A stretch of DNA of 64,000 nt, taken from Natronococcus sp. AD-5 (lineage in GTDB: Archaea > Halobacteriota > Halobacteria > Halobacteriales > Natrialbaceae). A program made the translations under genes and the position numbers. The stretch spans positions 2,418,001 to 2,482,000 of the forward strand of contig NZ_CP132294.1 in the NCBI RefSeq assembly GCF_030734285.1, in the 5' to 3' direction. The notes beneath the pieces are model-generated. The model was not told the DNA's origin. It did not search any database and worked only from the letters and a program-made list of their open reading frames with translations. Shown piece by piece: positions 16,929 through 25,146 of this stretch (the stretch's first letter is position 1; every line of letters begins with the position of its first letter).

Positions 16929-17935
16929 TCGTCGTCCCGCTCGCGCGCGTTTCGCGTAATCTGTTCGAGACGTCGTCGCTGCTCGCGGTGGAGCGTCACG
17001 AGCATGTCCGAGAGCACGCCGAACATGAGTAACTGGACGCCGAGCAGGATCGCGGCCGCCGAGACGAGCGCGATGATCTCGTGGCCCTGCTGGTACTGGA
17101 TCCACCGCCAGAGAACGTACATCGCGATGACGCCGCCGGAGGCGATGCCGGCCACGCCGAGGCTCCCGAAGTAAAACAACGGATTGTTCGTCTTCGCGAG
17201 GGAGTAAAGCGCCAGAATGATCGTTCCGCCGTCTTTGAGCGGGTGGAGGTTCGTCTCCGACTCCTCGGGCCGGGCGCTGTAGCTGATCGGCACGACGGTC
17301 GTGTCGACCCCGTGTTTGACGCACTCGACCGCGAGTTCGGTCTCGATCGTAAAGCCGTCCGAATCCAGCGAGAGTCGCTCGACCGAGTCGGTGGTGAACG
17401 CCCGGTACCCCGAGAGGACGTCGTCGTACGTCGCGCCGTGAATGAACCCGAACGAGCGGTTGATCAATCGGTTGCCGAACCCGTTCAGCGCGGCCATCGC
17501 GTCGTCGTCCATGTCGGCGAACCGGTTGCCGATCACGTGCTCGTACCCTCGCGAGAGGGGCTCGAGCATCGCGTCCGCGTCGGCCGGATCGTAGGTTCCG
17601 TCGCCGTCGACCATCAGGACGTACGGGGCGGCGACGTACTCGAGCGCCTCGCGGACGGCCTGACCCTTTCCGTGGCCGGACTGGACGATCACCTGCGCGC
17701 CGCGCTCGCGCGCGATCTCCCGCGTCCCGTCGTCGGAGCCGCCGTCGACCACGACGACGTTCGCGTAGCCCTGCTCGAGGAACCCATCGATCACGTCGCC
17801 GATCGTCGCCGCCTCCTCGAGCGTCGGGATGAGGATGCAAACCTCGTCGGGCGAAATCTCGCCAGCCTCCTCGGTCATCGCGAGGACCTCCGTGCCGCGA
17901 TCGGGCGCGTCCGCGCGGGCCCCGTCATTCTCCAT
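16925..17935 (-). CDS. aglJ: Dolichyl-phosphate hexosyltransferase AglJ-like (GT2)
   Basis: 336 residues. In haloarchaea AglJ adds the first sugar to dolichol phosphate for S-layer N-glycosylation. The GT2 domain begins ILIPTLEEAATIGDVIDGF (near residue 35); VVVDGGSDDGT follows, the DxD is VLMVDGDGTYDP near 107, and VLSGYRAFTTDSVERLSL, FTIETELAVECVKHGVDTTV and ARPEESETNLHPLKDGG are very close to known AglJ proteins. Two membrane segments near 250-275 and 283-305 anchor it. An alternative start, MTEEAGEISPDE at 17878, is equally plausible. It lies 20 kb from aglB. Confidence 0.85.
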   Translation of the reverse strand: MENDGARADAPDRGTEVLAMTEEAGEISPDEVCILIPTLEEAATIGDVIDGFLEQGYANVVVVDGGSDDGTREIARERGAQVIVQSGHGKGQAVREALEYVAAPYVLMVDGDGTYDPADADAMLEPLSRGYEHVIGNRFADMDDDAMAALNGFGNRLINRSFGFIHGATYDDVLSGYRAFTTDSVERLSLDSDGFTIETELAVECVKHGVDTTVVPISYSARPEESETNLHPLKDGGTIILALYSLAKTNNPLFYFGSLGVAGIASGGVIAMYVLWRWIQYQQGHEIIALVSAAAILLGVQLLMFGVLSDMLVTLHREQRRRLEQITRNARERDDD

Positions 17936-18200
17936 CGCCCACCACTCATTTGGCGGACTGCAAAAGCGTACTGGTCGCAGACGCTGACAATCTCTGACGC
18001 CGACGGTTCGATCGGTTCGAGATCACCGGGTCGATCCCGTGGAGACCACGAGGCCGTCCCCCGTCGACGGCGATCGTCGTGCCGACGTCGCCGCTTCCCG
18101 TGATAGCGATGTGCATGCGATTCGAGTCGTACGGACGGCGGGAGTCGTTTTTGGATTCGGTCTCGCGGTCGCCGATCGCTCGAGCCTCGAGGAACCGGAG

Positions 18201-19580
18201 TCATGCGTCGACGATAGAGAGGACGTGCTGGCGCATGCGGCCGTCGATCGGGATGTTCGCACACCGGTCGTCGAGGCCGATCGTCTGGAGGAGCAGACTC
18301 GAGTCGTCGAGCAGGGAGAGTTGGAGGTAGGTTCCCTCCCGGTAGCCGTCGCTGGTCCGGGTCATGTCGATGATTTTCAGCGTCTCGTACTCGCGAAGCT
18401 GGTCGGTGATCCGCTTTTTCCCGAGGACGTTCGCGTCGATCGCCTCGGCGAACGCGCGGTAGACGCGGTACATCTCCGTGGCCTTGAACGCCGAGCGGTC
18501 GGTGAACTCGTCCATCGTCGCGAGCGCGGCGATCGCGATTTTCGCCTGCGTGGGACAGCCCCGGATCAGATCCTGAATTCGGGTGACCTCCGCGTCGTCG
18601 TTGGCGACCCGGACGTGGTTCTCGGTGACGCTCGCGGCGTCGTTGTCGCGGGCGACCTCGCCGGCGAGCCGGAAGAGGTCGATCGCTCGGCGCGCGTCGC
18701 CGTGTTCCTGGGCGGAGAACGCGGAACAGAGCGGAATCACGTCGCCCGTGAGCACGTCGTCGTGGTAGGCGTCGCGTCGCCGGTTCAGGATGTCGCCGAG
18801 CTGGTTCGCGTCGTAGGCCGGAAAGACGATCTCGTCCGGCGAGAACGAACTCTCGACGCGGGTGTCCAGCCGGTCCCCGTACTTGAGGTCGTTGCTGATG
18901 CCGACGACCGTGATGCTCGCGTCGACGTCGTTCTCCTCGCCCGCCCGCGAGAGCTGCATGAGGAGTTTGCTGTCGTCGGCCTCCTCCGGCGGGACGTTCT
19001 GGACGTCGTCGGGCGGCGCGAGGCGGTCGATCTCGTCGAGCACGACGATGATCGCGTCGTACAGCTCGTCGATGACCGCCCACAGTCGGTCGTAGTACGC
19101 CCCGGTCGCGATGCCGGAGTGGGGGATGGAGATCCCGGTCTCCTCGGGATCGTTCAGACTCTTCGCGAGGTGGATGACGGTCTGGACCTCCGACCGGCGC
19201 TGGGCGCAGTCGATGACCGCCCGTCCAATGCGGATCCCGTTCTCCTCGCCTCGCTCGACGACCTCGCGGCTGACGTACCGGGTAACGAGGGTCTTTCCCG
19301 ACCCCGACTTGCCGAGCAGGAGGGTCCCCTTACCCGTCCCGCCGGAGATCGTCGGCTTGAGGCGTCGAGCGACGGTCTCGATCTGGTTGTTTCGCCCCAC
19401 GATCTTGTTCTGGTCGGGGACGTGGTCGATCCGGAGCAGGTCCTCGTTGGCGAAGATGCGGTCTTCCTCGTCCAGGACCGACAGCGGATCGTCTCGGGAC
19501 TCGGAGCGGGAGTGGGCGACGGCACCGTGCTCGGCGGCGTACTCGCCGAGCGTCGCTGTCCCCTCCGTTCGTAACGACAT
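18201..19580 (-). CDS. orc1: Orc1/Cdc6-family replication initiator
   Basis: 459 residues. AAA+ domain with Walker A GKSGSGKT at 90-97, Walker B LDEID at 181-185, sensor 1 VVGISNDLKYGDRLDTRVES near 232-250 and sensor 2 ARRAIDLFRLAGEVA near 312. A C-terminal winged helix (about 360-450) binds origin DNA. The ATG at 19578-19580 directly abuts an ORB-like repeat, and further repeats follow over 1 kb, the standard layout of a haloarchaeal origin beside its own initiator gene. The first 40 residues are variable. The repeat beside the start suggests autoregulation. Confidence 0.96.
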   Translation of the reverse strand: MSLRTEGTATLGEYAAEHGAVAHSRSESRDDPLSVLDEEDRIFANEDLLRIDHVPDQNKIVGRNNQIETVARRLKPTISGGTGKGTLLLGKSGSGKTLVTRYVSREVVERGEENGIRIGRAVIDCAQRRSEVQTVIHLAKSLNDPEETGISIPHSGIATGAYYDRLWAVIDELYDAIIVVLDEIDRLAPPDDVQNVPPEEADDSKLLMQLSRAGEENDVDASITVVGISNDLKYGDRLDTRVESSFSPDEIVFPAYDANQLGDILNRRRDAYHDDVLTGDVIPLCSAFSAQEHGDARRAIDLFRLAGEVARDNDAASVTENHVRVANDDAEVTRIQDLIRGCPTQAKIAIAALATMDEFTDRSAFKATEMYRVYRAFAEAIDANVLGKKRITDQLREYETLKIIDMTRTSDGYREGTYLQLSLLDDSSLLLQTIGLDDRCANIPIDGRMRQHVLSIVDA

Positions 19581-19600
19581 ACACCGCGTTTCAGATGAAT
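19581..19600 (+). repeat. ORB-like element 1
   Basis: ACACCGCGTTTCAGATGAAT, directly abutting the orc1 start codon on the opposite strand. Binding here could occlude the orc1 promoter. Confidence 0.85.
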
Positions 19601-19738
19601 TCGCCTTAGTTCTTTTCGTCTCGCACCGTCCGCCCGTCGTCGCGGGACTGGCCCTTCGGTCCGGTGGTTTCACTCGAGCGCGATCGCGGTTTCGGCCGCG
19701 AGAGCGCTCGAGCACACTCGCGGTCGAAACGCGGAGAG

Positions 19739-19758
19739 ACACCGCGTTTCAGATGATT
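19739..19758 (+). repeat. ORB-like element 2
   Basis: ACACCGCGTTTCAGATGATT; differs from element 1 at one base near its 3' end. Confidence 0.85.
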
Positions 19759-19816
19759 TTCCGTACGCCGTCGTGGATCTTCCCCCGAAGGCGACGTCAG
19801 ATATCCGGTCGGGCCC

Positions 19817-19836
19817 ACACCGGATTTCAGATGAAT
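19817..19836 (+). repeat. ORB-like element 3
   Basis: ACACCGGATTTCAGATGAAT, 58 bp after element 2. Confidence 0.85.
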
Positions 19837-19879
19837 TCTGGAGCGAGTGGGTGGGGCCGTCGACGAGGCGCTCCCACCC

Positions 19880-19899
19880 ACACCGGATTTCAGATGAAA
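19880..19899 (+). repeat. ORB-like element 4
   Basis: ACACCGGATTTCAGATGAAA, 43 bp after element 3. Elements 3 and 4 are both preceded by CC. Confidence 0.85.
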
Positions 19900-20081
19900 T
19901 CCGGACGGGTGCGAGGGAGCCTCGCGCTTCGGGTACGGAGAGAGCTAGAGGAGCGATCCGCTCGCGAGACCGGCTTCGGTCGAGAAACCGCCCCGATCGA
20001 CGAGCAAACGACGACGGTGGATCGGCGTCCGAATCGTCGCGGGGTTCCTGCAGGGTCGTACGAGGAAGGTCCTACCGTGAA

Positions 20082-20101
20082 AATCATCTGAAATGTGGTG
20101 T
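20082..20101 (-). repeat. ORB-like element 5 (inverted)
   Basis: On the minus strand ACACCACATTTCAGATGATT, the most diverged copy (CACA in place of CGGA or CGCG). It faces elements 1-4. Confidence 0.8.
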
Positions 20102-20308
20102 CGATACCGGTCGACGGTTCGGCGTCCGCGTCGCCGGCGGCGAGTCAGCGTTCCCCGTTCGAGCGAGTGTCCGCGCCGTTCGAGCCGGTATTTGTTCCCG
20201 ACCGCGTGCTCTGTTCGCGTTCTCGGTCGCGCGTTCGATTCGTACTCCTGACCGCACGTTCGTTTGTCACGGCCCGAGAGAACAAGTCGCACGTCGCTCG
20301 ATGAACGG

Positions 20309-20440
20309 TGCACTTTAATAAACCATATTTTACCTATCACTTTCGGAGGTAGCCCGAATCGACGCCTCGAGCGTCTTTTTCACGGTCGCGTACTACTACT
20401 AGCTTGCCGGAATAGTAATAGTTATAATACCACTCTAAGA
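20309..20440. other. AT-rich segment, candidate DNA-unwinding element of the origin
   Basis: Contains CTTTAATAAACCATATTTT near 20313-20331 and GGAATAGTAATAGTTATAAT near 20409-20428, in a region otherwise above 60% G+C. It lies between the inverted ORB copies 5 and 6. Position and composition fit an unwinding element; AT-rich promoters are an alternative reading. Confidence 0.5.
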
Positions 20441-20592
20441 CGACCGGACCGCCATCCGAAACGAAGATCCGGGATCGTGGGAGGCGAATACCTTCCAGGA
20501 CGTCTCTCAGCACCTCGCCGTCGTTTTTCGGCTCACGGGTTCGCCCCGCCGTTCGGTTCCGCTTGAAGACCCCTTCCCTGCCGCCGAGTCGA

Positions 20593-20612
20593 ATTCATCT
20601 GAAATCCGGTGT
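20593..20612 (-). repeat. ORB-like element 6 (inverted)
   Basis: On the minus strand ACACCGGATTTCAGATGAAT, identical to element 3 although 776 bp away and inverted. It closes the origin region 102 bp before the epimerase gene. Confidence 0.85.
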
Positions 20613-20714
20613 GAGGGGGCTCGAGGAGCGACCGGATCCGTCCGACTCGCTCTCCCTGACCCTCGATCCTCGCCGATCGGAACGCACTTTTCACTGTGTC
20701 GCCACGTACGCCCC

Positions 20715-21698
20715 ATGGAACTCACGGATGCGCGAGTGCTCGTCACCGGCGGCGGCGGCTTCGTCGGCTCTCGCCTCGCCGATCGATTGGTCGCCGACGG
20801 GAACGACGTGGTCGTCGTCGACGACTTCTCGAACGGACGACGCGAGTGGATCCCCGAGGGGGTCGAGCTGGTGGACGCGGACCTCTCCGAGTCCGGCGTC
20901 GCCGACTCGGTCGTCGACCCGTCGTTCGACGCGATCGCCCACCTCGCGGCGCGCAAGGATCCGAACGACGACGACCCGCGCGGGCAGTTCGTCGAGAACA
21001 CGACGATGACGCACGAACTGCTCCGGGCGGCGCGCGACGCGGGCGTGACGAACGTCGCCTACACCTCCTCGTCGACGGTCTACGGCGAGGCGCCGCGGCC
21101 GACGCCCGAGGATTACGCCCCGCTCGAGCCGATCAGCGTCTACGGCGCGGCGAAACTGGCCGACGAGGGACTGCTCTCGACGTACGCCCACTCCCACGGC
21201 TTTACGGTCTGGAACTTCCGGTTCGCGAACGTCGTCGGCCCTCGACTCCGCGGCGCCGTAATCCCGGACTTCATCGAGAAGCTTCGGGACGATCCCGAGA
21301 CGCTCACGATCCTCGGCGACGGCCGCCAGGAGAAGTCCTACCTGCACGTCGACGACTGCGTCGACGCGATGTGTCACGTCGTCGAGAGCGCCGGCACCGT
21401 CTCCGCCGGCGACGAGGCACCACGAGACGAGGCGTCGAACGGCGAGAGCGCGATGTACACGTACAATCTCGGGTCGCGAACGACGACCTCGGTCGACCGC
21501 ATCGCCGACATCGTCAGCGACGTCCTGGACCTGACGCCCGAGTACGAGCACACCGGCGGCGACCGCGGCTGGACGGGCGACGTCCCGCGGATGCGGCTCT
21601 CGATCGAGAAGTTATCGTCGCTCGGATGGGACCCGACGCTCGAGAGCGACGACGCCGTGCGACGAGCGGCGGAGGAACTCCGCGAAGAGATCCGATGA
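20715..21698 (+). CDS. NAD-dependent sugar epimerase/dehydratase (extended SDR)
   Basis: 327 residues. Rossmann motif VLVTGGGGFVGSRLADRL at 8-25, TSSSTVYGEAPRP near 115, catalytic Tyr/Lys in SVYGAAKLADE near 141-145, RFANVVGPRLRGAV near 168 and QEKSYLHVDDCVDAM near 204. This is the UDP-glucose/GDP-mannose epimerase-dehydratase group; the exact sugar is not readable. It opens the glycan island on the plus strand just after the origin. Part of residues 225-245 (SAGDEAPRDEASNGESA) is an acidic insertion unlike the family core. Confidence 0.88.
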   Translation: MELTDARVLVTGGGGFVGSRLADRLVADGNDVVVVDDFSNGRREWIPEGVELVDADLSESGVADSVVDPSFDAIAHLAARKDPNDDDPRGQFVENTTMTHELLRAARDAGVTNVAYTSSSTVYGEAPRPTPEDYAPLEPISVYGAAKLADEGLLSTYAHSHGFTVWNFRFANVVGPRLRGAVIPDFIEKLRDDPETLTILGDGRQEKSYLHVDDCVDAMCHVVESAGTVSAGDEAPRDEASNGESAMYTYNLGSRTTTSVDRIADIVSDVLDLTPEYEHTGGDRGWTGDVPRMRLSIEKLSSLGWDPTLESDDAVRRAAEELREEIR

Positions 21699-21911
21699 GC
21701 TGCCGTCGAGAGGGTCGGGAGTGGCAGGCGTCCCGAACTGACGGCCGTCACCTCGACTGAATCGCGATAGCCGCGGCGACGCCGGCGCACCCTCGATTTC
21801 AGCGGTTCCCGAGTAGCGGAGCGGTAACTACCGTATCGGTGGTCGGGGGGCCTCGGTACGACGATCCGTCGGGTCGAATACTTTTTGACGCGGCTTGGTA
21901 GAGACGTACCC

Positions 21912-22829
21912 ATGCGCAATCAACGCGTCCTCGTGACCGGCGGCGCAGGGTTCATCGGCTCGAACCTCGCCGCCGAACTCGCCGAGCGTAACGACGTCGT
22001 CGCGCTCGACGACTGCTATCTCGGAACGCCGGAAAACCTTCCCGAAAACGTGGAGTTCGTCGAGGCGAGCGTCCTCGAGGAGGACCTTCCCACGGACGTG
22101 GACGCCGTGTTTCACCTGGCTGCGCTCTCCTCGTACGCGATGCACGAAGAGGAGCCGCGCCGCGGAGTGCGGGTGAACGTCGAAGGGTTCGTGAACGTCG
22201 TCGAACAGGCGCGACGGGACGGCTGCGACACCGTCGTCTACGCCTCGACGTCGTCGATCTACGGGACGCGAACGGAGCCGTCGCCGGAGGACGCGGACGT
22301 AACCGTGAACACCGGCTACGAAGCGTCGAAGCTGGCTCGAGAGCGGTACGGAGAGTACTTCTCGAACCACTACGGGATGTCGGCGTGCGGACTGCGCTTC
22401 TTCTCGGTGTATCAGGGATACGACGGCGCCGAAGCGCACAAGGGCGAATTCGCGAACGTGATCGCGCAGTTCGCCGACGACGTCGCGCGCGGCGAGTCGC
22501 CGAAACTCTACGGCGACGGGACGCAGACGCGGGATTTCACGCACGTCTCGGACGTCGTACGGGCGCTCGAACTGGCCGCCGACCGCGAACTCGACGGCGT
22601 CTACAACGTCGGGACCGGCGACCGGCACTCGTTCAATACGCTCGTCGAGCTGCTCAACGAAGAACTGGGGACGGACGTAGCACCCGAGTACGTCGAGAAC
22701 CCGATTCCGGAGGAGGTCTACGTCCACGATACGTGCGCCGACTCCTCGAAGCTGCGGAAAGCGACGGGGTGGGAACCCGAGATCGGGTTCGAGGAGGGGA
22801 TCGAACGGGTGTGTGAACCCTATCGGTAA
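21912..22829 (+). CDS. NAD-dependent UDP-sugar epimerase (GalE/WbpP-like SDR)
   Basis: 305 residues from the ATG at 21912; an in-frame ATG nine codons upstream lacks the conserved context. Motifs: VLVTGGAGFIGSNLAAELAE at 6-25, ASTSSIYGTRTEP near 112, catalytic Tyr/Lys in TGYEASKLARERYGE near 133-137, RFFSVYQGYDGAEAHKG near 158 and DGTQTRDFTHVSDVVRALEL near 196. It is related to but distinct from the preceding SDR gene. It probably supplies an epimerised nucleotide sugar to the glycosyltransferases downstream. Confidence 0.88.
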   Translation: MRNQRVLVTGGAGFIGSNLAAELAERNDVVALDDCYLGTPENLPENVEFVEASVLEEDLPTDVDAVFHLAALSSYAMHEEEPRRGVRVNVEGFVNVVEQARRDGCDTVVYASTSSIYGTRTEPSPEDADVTVNTGYEASKLARERYGEYFSNHYGMSACGLRFFSVYQGYDGAEAHKGEFANVIAQFADDVARGESPKLYGDGTQTRDFTHVSDVVRALELAADRELDGVYNVGTGDRHSFNTLVELLNEELGTDVAPEYVENPIPEEVYVHDTCADSSKLRKATGWEPEIGFEEGIERVCEPYR

Positions 22830-22910
22830 CGCGCCGGGCGCGGCGCGGCCCCGCCGTCGTATCGTTCCGATGCCAAAGAGGCTTTTATCGAACATCGTCA
22901 ACGTCGTTAC

Positions 22911-24053
22911 ATGGACCTGCTCGCGGTGGCTGCCGCTTCGCTTCTTCTGGTGACGGCCGTACCCTATCTCTGTTACCTCGCGCTTTACGCGTGGATCCGG
23001 CCGCAGGGGTCGCCAGCTGACAAACGGCCCGCAGAACCGACGGTGAGTATCGTGCTTCCGACGTACAACGAAGAGCGGATCGTCGAGACGAAACTCGACG
23101 ACCTGCTCGAACTCGACTACCCGATGGAGAAGGTCGAACTCGTCGTCGTCGATTCTTCGACCGACGATACGCGGACGATCGTTCGCGAGTACTTCGCGGA
23201 TCTGACTGCTCCGGAGCTGGTGATGCTCGAGGAGGACGAGCGCCGCGGTCTCGCGCCGGCGCTCAACGACGCGTACGACGCCGCGTCGAACGAGGTGGTC
23301 GTCAAGACCGATTGCGACTCCAAGCTCTCGCCGGACGTTCTCCGAGAGGCGGTCGCGAACCTCGCGGACGACGACGTCGCGGCCGTGACGGGACGAAACG
23401 CCGAAGTGCTCGGGGGCAGCGAGGTCGAGTCCGGCTACCGGGGCGTTCAGAGCCACATCCAGCAACTCGAGTCCCACCTCGATTCGACGCTCATCTTCCA
23501 CGGGCCGTTCTGCGCGTTCGAAAACGACGCGTTGCTCCCCATCGACCCGAACTCGCTGGCCGACGACACCGAACTCGCCCTGAAGATTCGCCGGCAGGGT
23601 GAACGGGTGGTCTTCGATCCTGCCGTGACGTACATGGAAGCGAGCCACTCCGAGTTCGTGAAACGACGCAAGCAGAAGGACCGCCGCGGGATGGGTCTGA
23701 TCCGCCTGCTGGTCCAGCACCGCGACGCGCTCGGCAAGTACGGCAACTACGGACGCGTCGTCCTGCCGTTCAACTGGTGGTTCATGATCGTCTCGCCGTG
23801 GCTACTCGTGGCGACGCTCGCGGTCGGAACCGCCGCGGCCGTCTCGCTGTTCGGCGGCGGCGGACTGGCGGCGCCCGTCGCCGTCGGCGGGTTCGTCTAC
23901 CTCGGCCAGAAGGATCTGCTCGGCCCGGTACAGGCGCTGTACTCGATCTTCGATACGCAGGTATCCCTGCTGCGGGCGAGCATCGCGCTGGTGGTGGGCG
24001 ACGCCGACGGAACGTGGGACGTCGACGCCGAGTTGCGGGAGGCGTTCAAGTGA
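22911..24053 (+). CDS. Membrane glycosyltransferase family 2
   Basis: 380 residues. One N-terminal membrane segment (about 3-30), then a GT2 catalytic domain: VSIVLPTYNEERIVETKLDD near 46, VVVDSSTDDT near 80, DxD-like KTDCDSKLS near 130, acceptor-site DDTELALKIRRQGERV near 220 and KRRKQKDRRGMG in place of the QxxRW box near 248. About two to three C-terminal hydrophobic segments follow (about 283-345). It resembles processive hyaluronan/cellulose-synthase-like GT2 enzymes. The next gene starts inside its last codon (GTGA overlap). Confidence 0.9.
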   Translation: MDLLAVAAASLLLVTAVPYLCYLALYAWIRPQGSPADKRPAEPTVSIVLPTYNEERIVETKLDDLLELDYPMEKVELVVVDSSTDDTRTIVREYFADLTAPELVMLEEDERRGLAPALNDAYDAASNEVVVKTDCDSKLSPDVLREAVANLADDDVAAVTGRNAEVLGGSEVESGYRGVQSHIQQLESHLDSTLIFHGPFCAFENDALLPIDPNSLADDTELALKIRRQGERVVFDPAVTYMEASHSEFVKRRKQKDRRGMGLIRLLVQHRDALGKYGNYGRVVLPFNWWFMIVSPWLLVATLAVGTAAAVSLFGGGGLAAPVAVGGFVYLGQKDLLGPVQALYSIFDTQVSLLRASIALVVGDADGTWDVDAELREAFK

Positions 24054-25111
24054 AGGTCCTGTTCGTCACGCACCGATACCCGCCGCGCGCGGGGGGCGTC
24101 GAGACTCACGTTCGCGAACTCGCCACTCGTCTCGTCGACCGGGGACACGACGTGACTGTGTTCAGCGCGGACGCCGAATCGGGCGTCGAAAGGCGCCGCG
24201 TCGAGAACGGCGTGCGAATCCGTCGATTCGCGTCCGCGAGTCCGGGCGACGCGTTCTACGCATCGCCGCAGCTGGCCCTCGCGGTCCGCCGTTTCGGCGC
24301 CGACGTCGTTCACGCGCACAACTACCACGCGTTTCCCCTGTTTTTCGCCGCCCTCGGAATCACGGACGAGCGATTCGTCGTCACGACCCACTATCACGGC
24401 GGCAGCGCCGACGGCGTCCGCGACGCGTTGCTGTCGCTCTATCAGCCGTTCGGCCGATGGGCCGTTCGTCGGGCGGACGACGTGATCGCCGTCAGCGACT
24501 GGGAGCGCGAGCGACTGCGCGCGGATTTCGGAATCGACGCGACGGTAGTCCCGAACGGCCTGCGCGTCGACCGCTTCGCGACTGCAAACCCCGAGCGGCG
24601 GGACGGCCCGTATCTGCTTTCGGTCGGTCGCCTCGAGGAGTACAAGGGCGTCCAGCACGCGATCCGGGCGCTCCCCGAACTCCCCGAGTACGAACTGCTG
24701 GTGGCCGGACGGGGGCCGTACCGGACCGAGTTAAAGCGACTCGCTCGTGAAACGGGCGTCGCGGATCGAGTGACGTTCCTCGGGTTCGTCGACGACGATC
24801 GATTACCGCAACTGTACGCCGGGGCGGACGCGTACGTGACGCTGTCGGCGTTCGAGGCGTACGGAATGACGGTCGCGGAGGCCCTGGCGGCGGGGACGCC
24901 GTGCGTCGTCAGGCTGGCCGGGGCGCTGACGGACTGGGCCGACCGAGAGGGGTGCGTCGGCGTTTCCGACCCGTCCCCGACGTCGGTCGCGACGCGGATT
25001 CGCGACGCGGTCGACCGCGACGCCGGCACGGCCGAACTCGCGGACTGGGACGCCGTCGTCGACAGCCTCGTCGCGCGATACGGAGACGCGGGGAGCGACG
25101 ACCGAAGGTAA
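24050..25111 (+). CDS. Glycosyltransferase family 4 (GT-B fold)
   Basis: 353 residues starting at a GTG (24050) that overlaps the previous stop by 4 bp. The N-terminal acceptor domain begins VLFVTHRYPPRAGGVETHVR; the donor-binding half has LLSVGRLEEYKGVQHAIRAL near 192, GRGPYRTELKRLARETGVAD near 221 and the EX7E motif FEAYGMTVAEALAAGTPCVV near 270. No membrane segment. A retaining transferase acting on a lipid-linked or nucleotide-sugar substrate in the cytoplasm is expected; the sugar is unknown. Confidence 0.92.
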   Translation: MKVLFVTHRYPPRAGGVETHVRELATRLVDRGHDVTVFSADAESGVERRRVENGVRIRRFASASPGDAFYASPQLALAVRRFGADVVHAHNYHAFPLFFAALGITDERFVVTTHYHGGSADGVRDALLSLYQPFGRWAVRRADDVIAVSDWERERLRADFGIDATVVPNGLRVDRFATANPERRDGPYLLSVGRLEEYKGVQHAIRALPELPEYELLVAGRGPYRTELKRLARETGVADRVTFLGFVDDDRLPQLYAGADAYVTLSAFEAYGMTVAEALAAGTPCVVRLAGALTDWADREGCVGVSDPSPTSVATRIRDAVDRDAGTAELADWDAVVDSLVARYGDAGSDDRR

Positions 25112-25146
25112 GTACCGTTTTGAGGGTCGCCGGACTTCGAGTTCAC

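Larger units (their letters stand above)
19581..20612. other. Putative replication origin (oriC) beside orc1
   Basis: Six near-identical 20-bp ORB-like elements, consensus ACACCG(G/C)(A/G)TTTCAGATGA(A/T)T, lie between orc1 and the next gene: four on the plus strand (19581, 19739, 19817, 19880) and two inverted (ending 20101 and 20612). AT-rich tracts lie between the two inverted copies. No acidic ORF is present in this 1.1-kb gap. Inverted ORBs flanking an AT-rich unwinding element next to an Orc1/Cdc6 gene define archaeal origins. Whether it is the main origin or a secondary one cannot be told. Confidence 0.85.

Noticed and set aside
19581-20612. The spaced repeats as a CRISPR array
   Set aside because: Copies are 20 bp, irregularly spaced (43 to about 490 bp) and in both orientations next to orc1. 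That is an origin layout; no cas genes are present.
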